Positions 1 through 12,650 are shown, counted from the stretch's first letter. The stretch is 64,000 bases of DNA from Pararge aegeria (GCF_905163445.1 NC_053197.1:10044001-10108000); one strand, 5' to 3'. The notes: generated by a model from the sequence alone, not told the origin. Program-made: numbers and translations.

Positions 1-732
1 AGGTCGAATTAACCAGCGGTTAAAGTAGCTGTTACTGTGAAAACCAGCGATATTTTTTAATGTGCGGTGAAAATTGTCTCAAATAATAATATTTCAGTAA
101 GACTATAGGATATATATATATAGGAGTTGCGTCCAACATATACTAATATAATGGGATCGCAACGAAGAAATAATTTGTCATCGAAGAAATGAAAATAACC
201 TCTTAAATACTTACCATGCCCACTTATTTTATGATAACGTTTTCGATTATACCTAATTTTAGTTTGATTAATGATTAAAAGGCTATTTTACTAATTTAAT
301 TAAATGGTCAACGTTTCAGTAACCTGTTGTTATAAAATTTGGATACATAAAGTGCCTTAGTCTGTTTTTGAAACCACTACAAAATAACTAGTGAAATGCA
401 CCAACGTAAGGAATATTACCAAGGATTATACCGCAGGTAAAGGTAAAGAGAGTCAAGACCTCTATGGCCTAAAGTTAGTCAATCTGTGATGGCCTTTAAG
501 TAAAGTTACTATATTACAGGAAGCAGAACAAGCTTAGAAGATAAATAAAGGTTATAGCATATCTAAAGGGTTTCGAACATTACCTTCAGGACATATAATA
601 ATAATTATTATTACAATAATGATACTTATATTTATAAAGATACGGGACTTTCCTATCTTATCATTCAACTTTCAAATATCAAAACTAGTTGACAGAGGAA
701 GACGATATTTCAATTAGTTTACTGACCATAAG
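1..732. other. AT-rich DNA, nothing recognised
   Basis: No coding pattern, no SINE boxes and no terminal repeats are seen. It contains a short TA run near 111-122. Confidence 0.5.
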
Positions 733-938
733 TGGCATGTGGTGACGGCAGATCAGAATACAGTTGTCACCACCCCTCTTCTTCCCGCGGGTATCGTATG
801 AGGCGATTAAGAGAATATAACAGACAACGGGCAGCAGCGTCCTCTGTACTACTACTACCATGGCAATTATGGGCAAAGCCTCTCGTAGGGAGAGGCCGTT
901 AGCCTAGCAGTGGACTGTTGTAGGCAGATGATGATGAC
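733..938 (+). repeat. Dispersed repeat P, copy 1 (non-LTR or SINE tail type)
   Basis: It starts GGCATGTGGTGACGGCAGATCAGAATA and passes through CTTCCCGCGGG and TACTACTACTACCATG. It ends in GCCTAGCAGTGGACTGTTG followed by a GATGATGATGAC tail. A second copy with the same order of blocks is at 30199-30394. The GATGAT tail fits a retroposed element. The family name is not known to me. Confidence 0.75.
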
Positions 939-2249
939 TGGTCAAAAGGTATACACAAAAACGTAACATTCTTTGTCATACGTGACTTTAAGTTGAAACA
1001 TATCATTATGTTCTCATGCACGCTATACACTGTTTTATATTGAGACGTGAGAAGTTGGTATGTCAGTGACAAACCAGAAACCTTTCACCGAGAGTTAAAG
1101 ATGCCTGTGGGATTTACAAAAATAAACAACTATTATATTTTACTAAGTGGAATTAATGAAGCCTGTGTTACACATAATCGAAGCCACAGTTACATCTAGT
1201 CTTTTATATAAAGATGAGATTTTAAGAAAGATGGCTTCCAAGACTTAGAGTAATGTTCCGAAAAAACATGTTTTGACGATTGATAATGCTCACCTGAAGA
1301 TTGTTGAAAGAATATGATATAAACAAGCTGTTGCTGCGCCTTCGTCCGCGATTATTTTTGTTCTCGCAGAAATCCTTAAATCCTATTCCCAGGCTAAATC
1401 TTATAGTTGTCTCCAGGATGCAACTATTCATATGAAAAATTCCACCACAATAAGTTAAACAGTTAAGCCATGCATGCGTAACAATGGAATGCTCGCGGTA
1501 GCATTTCTGGAATACATATTATCCTATGTTTATTTCCAGGATGTTACATGTGTGAAATTTCAACAGTTGAGACGAACAAAGGTTAAAAAACAAACGAGAC
1601 ACAAATATGTATGGCACACCAGAGGAGCCGCGAGGCTAAGGCAGAACACCAAAATGATGCGAATGTGGACACAGCCTTGCGCATCTGAAGGCGTGATACA
1701 CACTGTGAGGTTCAGGGACCGTCCAAATTCTACTGTAGTTGCGGTCGAAACTGCGCCATTTGTCGCTCAAAGTCTCTGAGAAAACGGCGACTTTACCACT
1801 AGGTAGATGCACCCTGCTGTATTTTACTCACTCGAGTTGAAGCAAAAGCAAATTATGCACTGTAGCTGCGCCGTTTGAATTTACATTTAGCGGTGGTCTA
1901 CACTGTTAGGTCAAAACGGTTGGCCAAAGCTCACCCTTTGCTAGTTGCTGCGCCCGTAGCTCTTGTTTTAATCAAGTTAAGCAAGAGTAAGTCTATATAT
2001 CTATCTCTTCACCTATAACTAAAAAAAACGATAGGCAATCTATAGCCCAAACAGCTGAACGTAGAAATGGAAAATTTTCAGAAAATATTCTTTGATAATG
2101 ATTTAAATAAACTTTATTTTTACTTTACGCGGATCAATCACAATCACTATCTATATATTTTATTGTAAGTTTGTTATATGTACATATTATATTAGTATAT
2201 ATAGGTTTATGCATGTTTATTTGCAACACAGTACAGTTAAATGCACCAC
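939..2249. other. Unique-looking DNA without a supported gene
   Basis: It contains a 101-codon open frame (1474-1779, plus strand), but the frame has no domain, no splice context and no match to a family I know. The 1600-1980 part is richer in GC and has loose internal echoes of CTGCGCC-TTTG, suggesting an old repeat. Nothing firmer can be said. Confidence 0.4.
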
Positions 2250-2416
2250 CTACCTCTCTTCTTGAGCTGTTTTTAACGCCTTTGGTTGCCTGGAAGAGAT
2301 CGCTATGTAGCGATAAGGCCGCCAAATTGTATACCTTTTGTTAAATTTTTACTGTTAATTTGTTATGTTTATGTGGTGTACAATAAAAGTGTATTCATTC
2401 ATTCATTCATTCATCA
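2250..2416 (+). mobile_element. 5'-truncated non-LTR retrotransposon 3' end with ATTC tail
   Basis: The block GGTTGCCTGGAAGAGATCGC, TATGTAGCGATAAGGCCGCC, then TGTGGTGTACAATAAAAGTG with AATAAA at 2382-2387, is typical of 3' ends of lepidopteran non-LTR elements. It ends in an ATTC microsatellite tail (2393-2414). No coding sequence remains. The clade (Jockey-like) is from memory and uncertain. Confidence 0.7.
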
Positions 2417-3514
2417 ATCCAAAGCAATATTTTGTCAACTTTTATTTAGATAGTTTCATTGAAATATTAAGGTTAGAAACAATATTAAAGCTATGTTTTC
2501 TACTAGATGCATTTATGGTAGAATTGCTTAAACTATTAGTTGATAGCGAGTCTACCGGTGATCTCAGACCTTGGCCAATTAATCACTTTTTTTATTTAAA
2601 TGAAGACGGTTTAGATTTTTTGGTTTTATATTACCTAGTACTTGTTAACAAACACTAAAGTTAAACTTTTAAATAAAATATACCTAATATGAACGCAATC
2701 AGGTGAAGGAGATTATTTTTCAAGAGCCGGTAAACATTTTAGAAAAGTAGTTTAACAACACGGTTACTTGCTTATCAATAGTTAGTTATAACCCACCTAC
2801 TAGATTTTTTAACAAGAATAAAATTGAATTGAAACCACAAGTTACATTAATACGGTTAAAAAGTGGTTCAATAAATAAAAGCTTGAAAAAGTTGGCTCAA
2901 AAACACATTGTCGGTACTTGGAATGTAACTGTATCTTTGACCAACGTCGGTCACGCACAGTGGATAAGCACGAAATGCGCACGCGCATCGCAAACTAATT
3001 GAGCTTATGTATATCGACGCCATGAGAAGGCTTTTTGCCTTTTTGAGCTTAGAATGAAGTTAATACGTTTCGTGGGTATACTTATTAATTTTTTGTCGGC
3101 TATAAACCTTATTACACTGATTTGATTTATTCTCCATCACGTACGGTATTTTATACAAATTGTGAGTAAGTAGCTGTAGGTGTTTTTATCATAAGTAATC
3201 TGGAAATAATTTTATTTCAATATGGACGTTGTATGATTTTTTAATAAAATATATTTGTATTATTTTCGTACGTGACTTAGGGCCGATTTCACCTTTGAAA
3301 CTAATCAGGAAAAACTCCGTTTACGGATTCAACTGAGTATAAGGCTGCAGTTTGAACATTTGAACGTAAAACATAACTTGGTCTTATGAAACTTATTTAC
3401 AATCACATAAACATTTTTTAAGCAATACATTAAGTGATTTCGTTGAACTGTTGCTGCGTGAAATGATGACAAAAAGGATATAAATAAATTCATGTATGTA
3501 TCTATAAATAATTA

Positions 3515-3731
3515 AATAAATATACCTACTACGACAATACACATCGCCACCTAGCCCCAAAGTAAGCGTAGCTTGTGTTATGGGTACTAAGATGACTGTG
3601 AATATTTTTATGAATAACATACATAAATACTTATAACATACATATAAACACCCAGACACTGAAAAACATTTATGTTCACCACAACAAACATTTTCCAACT
3701 GTGGGAATTGAACCCACGTCCTTGGACTCGT
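3515..3731 (-). mobile_element. Metulj-like SINE, copy A, truncated head
   Basis: Reverse-complement of the shared body: AGATGGCGATGTG, GCTACGCTTACTTTGG, ACCCATAACACAAG, TGTCTGGGTGTTTAT. The tRNA-like B box (GGTTCAATTCC) is at about 3703-3714. The A box is not recognisable, so the head is truncated or diverged. Other copies are at 13403, 28703, 32235 and 60151. Confidence 0.85.
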
Positions 3732-3904
3732 TTGAGTCCTTTTGGAGTGTGGAAATACCTACTTGAACATCGGAGTAAAATTGTTCTTATTTGTATGCAT
3801 TTAATGCTTAAATTTGCCTACACATACCTAATCGTATAAAATTAAAGCAGGATATTTCAGTTTTTGTTTTTTGCGATCAATAACCTGCTTTAACACTACT
3901 CAGT

Positions 3905-4225
3905 ATGGTCCTCACAAGAAGGCTCAGAGTCACCCAGGCGATGGAGAAAGCTATGCTAGGGGTATTTCTACGTAATCAATTCAGAAATGAGGATTCGTAG
4001 AAGAACTAGAGTTACCGACATAGCTCAATCAATGTACGTTGGGTTCCCAAGGGGCAAGCCCGCACCAGTAAACGCAGCGTTGGTTGGTGCCCAACCAACC
4101 AACAAGACATTCAACGAGGCACTGGAAGTCGCTCGAAATAAATTGCGCAGTTCCATGTATAGTCTTAAGGACTAAAAAAGACCTATGTCCAGCAGTAGAC
4201 GTCAATCGGTTGATGAGATGATGTT
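3905..4225 (+). pseudogene. Non-LTR retrotransposon ORF2 C-terminal remnant
   Basis: Plus-strand translation gives LTRRLRVTQAMEKAMLGVFL then RNQFRNE. After a frameshift near 3988 it gives IRRRTRVTDIAQS in another frame. This is the segment following the reverse transcriptase fingers of lepidopteran endonuclease-reverse transcriptase proteins (the RVTQRAMERAMLG..RNEEIRRRT..DI pattern). The rest of the ORF is missing. It ends with AAAGACCTATGTCCAGCAGTAGACGTC and a GATGAGATGATG tail, the usual 3' end of these elements. It is not functional. Confidence 0.75.
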
Positions 4226-4871
4226 GATAATGACGATCATGAACACGTTTATTTAGAAGATATTATATAGGCTCTACAAAATCACACTTCGACCCATAGT
4301 TTACGCGCGTGGAACGGCGGGGTGTGCCAATGAGCAAGATCGTGTATAGTTTCACACGAAATGCCCTTCTTGACTTAATTACGTAACAGGCACGTAAATC
4401 AAAACCCTACCACGATCTCGCGACACACGATCGCTTGTTAAATTAAACATGAATCGCCATCGCCGAAAAGCGACCACGCCTCGACACGACCAGCCGGCAC
4501 CGCCCATTACGCCCATCTCTAATTATTATAACCGGTTGTTTGTAACCGTCGTAATTAGTCTGGTCAACGCCACCTGTTGACTGTTGAATGAAGTATTTAA
4601 TTAAACTAAAACTACTTGTATTATAAATTTTATCCACGACCCACCAAGGCCAGACCTGATTACCCCTGACGGTGCTAACTTCTTATTAGTTTTGGGTTTT
4701 GTTGACAATGGTATGGTATAGGATTCGTTTAAGGTATCGCTTTGGCGGTCACAAATTGTAGCAACTATTCAAAGTTAAGGTCAAAGTTTAAAATTCATTA
4801 ATTCAAATAGGCTCACTCTTGAAGTCTAACATAAGAAAATTGTACTTAGTAGTGAGATGATGGTAATATCT

Positions 4872-5197
4872 TTTTGGTGCAGTGGTGAAAACTTTAGCCT
4901 TATAGAAGGACTCCCACTAGTTTGATTCCATGCAGTGTCAATATGGGAATTTCTAAATGATGTCTGGCCTGATCTCGAAGGCTTTGGCTGCGGTTAGTTA
5001 CCATCTTACCGGCAAAAACGCGACGCTATGCTACTTAGCGTTCCAGTACGATACTGCGTGGACACCGATTAAGGATATGGGTTAATTATAAATGCCAGTA
5101 CCTACCCTGGGAGGTTAGCCCGCTACAATCTTAAACTTCATCGTCGCTTACCCTGGTGTTAGTGAGATTTTAGTCAACTGCTAAGTTGTATTAGTAT
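4872..5197 (+). mobile_element. tRNA-derived SINE family C, copy 1
   Basis: Diverged copy carrying the family blocks TTAGTTACCATCTTACCGGC, TTAGCGTTCCAGTACGAT and GGTTAGCCCGCTACAATCTT, ending near AACTGCTAAGTTGTA. The best preserved member is at 44926-45255. Confidence 0.75.
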
Positions 5198-7160
5198 AAA
5201 AGCAAACTAGCGACCCGCTACGGCTTAGCTATTATTCAATATAATAAAAAAACTATACAAGTCATATAATATACACAGAACTGCCTAGTTCATTGGCTAT
5301 TTAGCGTATTAAATCCACAAGCGGATAAAAAATCAGGCAGAGACCTTGTTTTAAGCTATTATGAGAAAAGTTCATGACAACCACAAACGGTTGCCTGCCT
5401 CTAGCCAAAAATTTGTTTTTGTAAGGTAAGCTGCTGGTGGAATTAGATGGATCTGCGAAAAATGTATTTTATAATAAAGCAACAATTAAAAACTGTTTGA
5501 AATAAAAATAAATATTTCGATATCAATCAAAATAATATGACGAGAAAATGCGTCGACAAAAAACCAAAAAAAAAAAAACATACACACCAAAGTGGAAGCA
5601 ACTCTTCCCTTTTTTGAAAGCGGTTTAAATGCACATGTTCTCAGATTTATAAAGGTAAATAAAACCGATGCTGGTAAAATAATTACTCGACCGTAGATGC
5701 GTATCAGATATAATTTGATATCGATGCTCACAAGCTATGCGTTCGCGATAATGTTACGCTTCCGAGAATCTTTGATTGATTATGGTAGGCTGGAAACAGG
5801 TTGTGTTTAACAGCGATAATTGTTTATTCATATAATCTTATACTTACACTTCCTAGCCATAACTCTCCTAAGGAGGATATAAATCATCTTAGGGACATAC
5901 AGGGCAATAGCTAGTTGCTCAAGAATTAATCCGCTTTAGCTGTCTTTTTTTTAAATCCCTAAGAAATCGTTAGTTTTTCTTTATTATAAAATATCCTAAT
6001 TCCTTACAAGATTTCACAAAAAACAGTTTACCTGTGAAGTGATAATATCTTTATTCCGCTTGGATTTTTAACGTTTGCTTTTCTGGAATCAAAAGTACCT
6101 ACCCTATGCACATCATGTGTGCTTAATTTAATCAAGGTCGATGTAGTATTTTAGCCAAGCATACGTAATAAAAAAAAACACATATCCATTCATAATATTG
6201 TATTACATAGATTGGATTACATAGATTATAAGGAATCAATTACATGGATAATTAAGTCAATATGCGGTTTTAGTTACCTGTCTTGTACATTTGCGCCAAA
6301 TAACTTCTCCTCTAATTAATGAAGACCGGCTTGATCCAGTGCAAAGATTGTATTGATAGTTCAAGGTTGTCCTAAATTCATTTTGGAAATACTGAACAAA
6401 TGAGAGTTTTTCTTGATAGGTATTAATATAACAGAAACAAACTAAACCCGTCTAAGAGACAACACTTTCGTCGAGATATACCTACCTATGTATGGTACGT
6501 TTGGAACGCGAATAATGCAAACAATATTGTGTTCGCTAGCAGAAAAGCGTCTAATTACTTTCACGAAGTTTAATCTCGCTATCAAGTGGATCCCCGAGGG
6601 AGCCATGCGCAGGCGCAGGTAATAGCTGGCTGTCAGCGTGTGGGCGATCGCTAAACATCACCTTGTAAATACTGGTAAATATTTGTCTTCAAGTAATTAC
6701 TGTAATTGTTCAATCCGGCCCCGTGCAAGACGTTGATACGTGGGCCGCTTGAAGGGTTTATTGAATGCGTTTTAAGTATTTACTGCATTTATTTTTATTT
6801 TATTTTTAGGCTAGGTGTTTCCCACGCCTTCGCCCGCGTTCAATTACTAATACGTCAATTCTCCCATAAACCCCAATGAGTTGGCCAGACGACAACGTCT
6901 AGCAGGTCTCCTGCAGGCAGGAGGAGGCAGGCAGGTCTGCAACTTTTGATATCATGACATAAGGACAGAAGTGTCCTGCTAGTCTTAAAACAAAAAAAAA
7001 AATTTAGAAGAATGTAAAGAAAACAAAATTAAAAACACTAGGAAAATATATTCAATTCAACCATATAAAAAGGTAGAGTAAAAGACTTTGTCTGTTGTAT
7101 TAAACATTTTTAATAAATGGAACACTTAATTAAAAATAAATAAAGGAGAGATGGAATATA
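5198..7160. other. Intergenic DNA, nothing recognised
   Basis: AT-rich sequence with a poly-A run near 5565-5578 and a GCAGG-rich patch at 6900-6935. No exon, SINE or terminal repeat could be supported. Confidence 0.45.
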
Positions 7161-7164
7161 AACA

Positions 7165-7556
7165 GTCCGGGAGCGCTTTTCTGATAATTCCCTTGGTTTA
7201 CTTCTCCGCTTAATCTATGCATTAAGGCAGCCGTCACTTTAAAATATATTTTCATCTAGGCAGTCGCCATTTCTTTCAGCAGTTACGTACTGCATACTGA
7301 TGGTTAAAATTTAAGGCATAAACTAAAAAGACAGTGGCATAAAAATTTGTTACGAAAACAACACAATATAAAAATTATATGGAGAAATATCTTCGCTTTG
7401 AAGGTGGCATAAAACATAGTTGGTATGTGCACAGGCTTCAGGCGGTTTTCTGATAACTCTCTTGCTTATTTCTGTGTTGAATCTTTGCATTCAAGGCACT
7501 TGTCACTAGAAAATGTTACCTCTAGACAGTCGCTATTTCTTGCTGTAATTGCGTAA
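7165..7556. repeat. Diverged tandem duplication, two units of about 130-140 bp
   Basis: Unit 1 (about 7170-7300) contains GCTTTTCTGATAATTCCCTT, AATCTATGCATT-AAGGCA and CTAGGCAGTCGCCATTTCTT. Unit 2 (about 7437-7556) contains GGTTTTCTGATAACTCTCTT, AATCTTTGCATTCAAGGCA and CTAGACAGTCGCTATTTCTT in the same order, offset by about 262 bp. The spacer also repeats GTGGCATAAAA. No coding meaning is apparent. Confidence 0.75.
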
Positions 7557-7683
7557 CATGAATTTCCGTCGTTCAATCGGAGTAATATCTAAGATGACGT
7601 TGGATTAAGTAATACAACTTTACAATATCATCACGTTTTACTTCTCAATCTATTGCAGCCTATTTTTAACATTTATACATTAC

Positions 7684-7845
7684 TGGCTCGCTACAGAGCA
7701 CGGGTTTCTTCCAAGGATGAGAAAGGTTTACGCCATAGTCCGAATGAGAAGGGTTTAGGTCGTTATGGAGTCTATCTAGCCGCACTGTTAACTAAGCAGT
7801 GCGGATTAGTTAACATGTCACGCCTTTTCGAACATTAGTAGACCT
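7684..7845 (-). mobile_element. SINE family G fragment (tail part)
   Basis: The plus strand shows CTACAGAGCACGGGTTTCTT and GAATGAGAAGGGTTTAGG. These are reverse-complement signatures of the 3' half of SINE family G, with an internal partial duplication. Heavily diverged. Confidence 0.5.
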
Positions 7846-8217
7846 TAGCAAGCCTAGGTACAATGTAACAATGATACGATATGCACGAACAAAATAAAAA
7901 TAAAAGAAAAAGAAAAAATGTTGCAAAATGTAAAAGTAAAAAAAAAAACACCAACAGCGCACTTGTGTTTTGCTTCTGCAATTCACTTTTTGCAATGCAG
8001 TACGATACGATGCAGCCCGCTTCCCAGATCGCGAGCCTGGGGGTATTTACACAGACCCGTGCCATTGACGTGGCTGGGCCGTAATCTGTCAAAAATATAG
8101 TTTCGTTTGTTTTACTATATCAATACTCTTTCATACATGTCAGACATGAAAGAGCTATGGCACAAACAATTATTTTTTGATCACAGTTTTGAATAAGAAA
8201 GATTCACGCTATATTGT

Positions 8218-8500
8218 GCCGTGGACTGCAATCTCACCTGGTGATAAGTGATGATGAAGTCTAAGATGGTAGCCGGCTTACCTGTTAGGGAGTATGGCAG
8301 TTATTTTTAACCCATATATTTATATTTAATCGCTTAGCGTCCTTGGCAGTAGCGTGGTAACTAGTAACGGCCGAAGCCTCCTACCAGACCAGAGAAAATT
8401 CAGAAATTATAAAATCCCATATTGCTCTGCCGGAAATCGAGCCCCGGACATCAAGTTTAAAACCATAGAGCTCAACGCTGCGCCAGGGAAGTTGTCCAAA
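8218..8500 (-). mobile_element. tRNA-derived SINE family C, copy 2
   Basis: The reverse strand carries GCAGTCCACGGCA at the tail, AGCCGGCTACCATCTTAGAC, and at the head TCCGGGGCTCGATTTCCGGC, matching the B box GGTTCGATTCC with changes. The full order of blocks agrees with 44926-45255. Confidence 0.8.
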
Positions 8501-9158
8501 AACCCCTTCCAGTTTAAGCTTTTATCTAAAACTACACCCCTTACTTACCATAAGGTGACATCGAAAGCAAACGCTTCTTATCGGACAAGAATAAAAATAA
8601 ATATGTCAAGGTGGTTAAAGCTAATTCTTTTCTTTCATTTTAGTCTTAGACGTAGGCTATATTGAAGTTATCGGAATTATAATTCTAGTTTTTATACTTC
8701 TTCGGTCGATAAAATAAAAAGTTGTAGTTAATTAACTCATTATCTCATTTGCACTTCAGGCACAAGGTACTTAGTTTTTCAATACCACTCATGTAAATAG
8801 CTACATTTCGTTGTCGTTACTTACCTAGTTTAGATTATTTCTCAGGCCATCGACTAACGTTAACAAGTAAGGCCGTTCTATACTGCCATGCACTAGCAAT
8901 TAAGATAAAATTGACATAAAATATGTCGATTGCGTTTTATATCCGACTCTTATCTCGGACGAGGTCCGTAATCGGGTAATCCTTGGCTCCCAGTGTGGGT
9001 AACAGTTATCTTGTGGCGAATCAGATTTGTTTTATAATATTTTCACTACCTTATGAGGCAACTACCTGGAAACACTATTTTGCTGGGCAGCTTGAAGTTT
9101 TCGTGATAGTAAGGCTGCGAGTTTTTGCACGAATTCAAACTCTTTGTTAAGATATTAC

Positions 9159-9342
9159 TGCCCGTTTGACGATTAATGCAATGCCTGAATAATTAACTCT
9201 TAATCTAAGGAGATTCCTATGCATTCATCAACCGTTCACAAACAGTGGTCGTCTAAGAGATGAAAGGTTTTTATTTATAGACTTCGCCTAAATCTTTAGG
9301 CATTCGATTTATGCCATATCTAGGTTTAGTGAAAACGGGCAT
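9159..9342 (+). mobile_element. MITE family T, copy 1 (184 bp)
   Basis: It begins TGCCCGTTTGACG and ends TAGTGAAAACGGGCA, imperfect terminal inverted repeats of the type TGCCCGTTTTCACTAAACC. The interior (GATTCCTATGCATTCATCAA, ..CGCCTAAATCTTTAGGCA) matches the copy at 59137-59324. No coding capacity. The flanks hint at a TTAA or TA target. Confidence 0.8.
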
Positions 9343-9539
9343 AAGTATATTTTGTAAAGATTGCGACCTCATCTCTGCTGATAAATTGTGTGTTCTGTGC
9401 GTTTCGAATATCAGGTCCCATGTTCCATTTAAGTTGCTCGTTAAGTTTTGCGATTTTTATTACTGAGCTCACTTAAAAGTTTTAATGGAAAAATTTTACA
9501 TATAAAATTTTAAGCCGACGATGTCACGGGAAAGTATAA

Positions 9540-9745
9540 TTTTCCAACAACAATCCACCACGCTTGCCCAGTGCCCAATTTGAGAACAGTATGGAGAACT
9601 CGCAGGCATGCAGGTTGGAAGGAAGGTTGAAGGAAGTGATACTTTAATTGCTTAAAACGCACATTATTCAGAAAAGTAGGAGGTGCGTGCTGGGATCCGA
9701 ACTCGCCCCCCAAAAGTAAAGCCGAAGTTCTACCGACTAGGCTAG
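9540..9745 (-). mobile_element. SINE family G, copy
   Basis: The reverse strand shows the head with GGATCCCAGCACGCACCTCC, AATAATGTGCGTTTTAAGCA, the CAACCTGCATGCCTGCGAG block and the GGGCAAGCGTGGTGGATTG block. These are in the order of family G copies at 19377 and 37850. Confidence 0.8.
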
Positions 9746-10671
9746 TTTACCTATAATTAACAGCTTTTAGTATAAATACAATATTTACGATGCTGAATTA
9801 GGTATTTTCTCATCAATTAAAACTATTATTCTAAAGCAGATTTAAATGCCTTAAAAATATAAGATCAGGCACATACAAGCCAATAAATACGTTACGGAAT
9901 AGAATTTCGCATCATCGTACTATTGGATAGTGAAAATATTTCTAGCTGAATCAGTTAGACCTTACCTAGATGGATTTTATATTGACCTAAATTATTTAAG
10001 TACCGTGGGGGACTACCGAAGAAATGCCTTTGAAATTGAAATTGTTACGAAATTGAATTCAATATAGAAGCACGATTACCGGTAAACTGTTAAGTTCGTA
10101 TCAAACAGGTAAGATAACTACTCGTTGTTACTTATTATTGCTAATATATTGCTGCTTGTTTTTAGCAAAATAAGAGGTTCAAGTAATTACTTTTACTGCA
10201 AAAACCCCGTATAATACCGATTTTGGATTAATATCATGAATGGAAAAACTTACATAGTAAATAAAGGATGACGGAAAAATTAAAAAATTTAAGACTCCAT
10301 CGGACGCAAAGACCATAAGGAATAAGAAATGTGCTCAAGTTCTGTAATAAATCTTAAAAGAATGCTTTGGCCGTTCCCAAAAGGATACTCGTGGAAGCGT
10401 TCACCTTCTATTTTCCTTGTTATTTATGGGCCTATGCTTTATACTGGAACCGCGGGCCAAGAATAAAATGGGTAACTAAAATAAATTGCTCCGACTTACA
10501 ATAATCATACATTCGTAAACTAAATCACATTTTGACATAAATAGTACTTAAACATTAAATAAATCAGCTTCATTAATGGAACTTGATCGTTTATTTTTTT
10601 TAATAATGAGATGAAGAAAAATGAGTGTTATACTCAAAAAAAATGATAGGCTGCAGCATAAATTAGGGGGA

Positions 10672-10925
10672 AACAAGTTCTAACCCTGGCACTCACCTTG
10701 AACTATTCGGAGGTTTGTGTGTCGAGCTTAAATATCACTTGCTTCAACGGTGAAGGAAATCATCGTGGGGTAAACCTGCATGTATAAGAGTTCTCGATAT
10801 TGTTCCAATCCGCACTAGGCCATTGAGGTGGAATACCTGACCTGGTGCCTGGTGTCTGAACCCGTCTCATTACAAGACACCTCTGTGCTCTGTAGTGCGC
10901 CGGTAGTGGTTTGGTATTAATGATA
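10672..10925 (+). mobile_element. SINE family G, copy
   Basis: The order of blocks is GTTCTAACCCTGGCACTCACC, TTCGGAGGTTTGTGTGTCGAG, ATATCACTTGCTTCAACGGT, AATCCGCACTAGGCCATTG and CTCTGTAGTGCGCCGGTAGT. The A-box head is lost. Confidence 0.85.
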
Positions 10926-11639
10926 GATTATTTAATTCTTTTTTTTCGTACTATGGTAATTCTTTATCACTATCAATATTTTAGAAGTATTAAAAAAACT
11001 CCTCACTTTTAACGTATTTAGAGATTTTTTTCTTTGAAAGGTATCTTATGTAAAGGAAATACCAGCCCACTTTTTGTTAATGAAAAGTTATGAGGAAACT
11101 GGAAGTCCAACCTAATGAGCATTATCTAAAGTGCCTCAAAGAAATAACATTCGGATCCGATGCTAACGACGTGAAAACAAAAAGCCCCATATCTAATCTC
11201 GACACTTGATTTATGATGAAACGAACACGAATACAGTCTATTATAGTTCCAATTCTGGTGCTACCTTCCATTTACAAGTAATTTACATAGGACCTCCTTC
11301 ACATTTGCATGTCGGAATAACCTTTTTACAATTGTCACGTACCTGGTAGCTTTTAACACGATTAGGTTAATGAAATTCTCTACTTAATGACCCAGCCTCG
11401 GAATGTTGAAAAGATCAAGCGTTTTTTATATGCCCGTAGGAAGCCGCCACGGTTTACTATCCCAGGAAACCTCAGTCATTGTGCCCGGTAACGAAAAATG
11501 AACTCACACCTAATTGGTATTGATTGTATGGTGAATAACATTTTTGGTTTACAACTCCGCCAATATGGGTGAAAGAGTTGTGAACAAAAAAAAGTAAATT
11601 ACCATTTTGGAGCTTAAATTTGTCATAGTGTTTCGTATT
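10926..11639. other. Unique-looking DNA, nothing recognised
   Basis: AT-rich with several T runs. A 62-codon open frame (11472-11660, minus strand) runs into the repeat that follows and has no coding support. Confidence 0.4.
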
Positions 11640-11900
11640 CTGCTGGTCCAGCCCTTTCATTTGATACCCACTTTAGGGAGTTGTGATAAAATATTTAATC
11701 CGCCATTTTGTGATGGTTGGCATCTTGGACCAATTTTAATCAAACACAACGAAGAATACTCCTGACTAATTCACCTTTAAAACAAATTCAAAATTGGTCA
11801 TCCATTCGGGAAATACGATGCCACAGACAGCACACACACGAACATATAGCAACACGCACACACACACAGACACACACGCGTCAGGTTTTAAAAATAGAAA
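11640..11900 (+). repeat. Dispersed repeat with CA-rich end
   Basis: The blocks TTCATTTGATACCCACTTTA, TCCGCCATTTTGTGATGG, CATCTTGGACCAATTTTAAT and GGTCATCCATTCGGGAAATA, followed by GCCACAGACAG and a CA/CAGA microsatellite (about 11830-11878), form a unit I know as repeated in many lepidopteran genomes. Its class is uncertain. Open frames crossing it are not genes. Confidence 0.65.
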
Positions 11901-12523
11901 ATTCAACGATAGCTTGCATGCAACAATAATGCCAGTGTTTGAGCATCGCCGATGGTTGCCAATGCTGGACTTACCTAATCTTTCTAATCTTTAGAACCGT
12001 TGCATTTCTTTTTTTAATTTTTTCCAACTGAGTTTGTCACAATGAATAAAATGAAGGGTTCCGAGGGACCCGTGACGCTGAAATCTTTTTGTTTGATCGG
12101 GCGTTTGTTGACAACAAATTCGTTGACGTTAATCCCTAGACAATGGATACCGTTTTATCCGCGAGTCAGTCAAATCACAAGCCGTCCAATGAGCCTTTTG
12201 AATCGCATTCAATCTGTGGTTCATATTTATTTAAGGGCTTTCTCAGAATTATTGCTTTCATTGAACCCATCCATGCAAAAAATTCCTACAAATTGACGAC
12301 TTTTGTTCTAATATTCTTGTGTTAGATTAATACACTAAATATTTCAATATGGCTATTACACAAGTCAACATTATTATATTATTGCCTTCGATTACAACAT
12401 TGGGGTAGGTTTTTTAGTCAACTGTGTTAATCTTCATATGTTTGGAGTAATTACAGTTAAATCAATATTCCCAGTTAGAAAGCATTACAACTATTTTAAT
12501 AAAGAGATGGCCCACCCGGTTTG

Positions 12524-12650
12524 AAATAGAAAACCGTCGCCTATAAACAGAGCAACATATTGCAGGACATGCAAATGTTTTAGCGGTTGCCCACCTAGAT
12601 GACCTATGCTACGCCATAAACATGTTGTGACGTCACTACAAGATTCATTA
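12524..12650 (+). repeat. Dispersed repeat Y fragment 1
   Basis: AAATAGAAAACCGTCGCCTAT then AACAGAGCAACA and CAGGACATGCAAA matches the block at 28532-28590 (AAATAGAAAACCATCGCCTAT..GGGCATGTAAA). Class unknown. Confidence 0.6.

Noticed and set aside
1474..1779. 101-codon plus-strand open frame
   Set aside because: It starts at ATG only by position, has no domain, no splice context and no similarity I recognise. The DNA around it has loose internal repeats.
11829..11880. CRISPR-like or functional tandem array in the CA-rich tract
   Set aside because: It is a simple CA/CAGA microsatellite at the end of a dispersed repeat.
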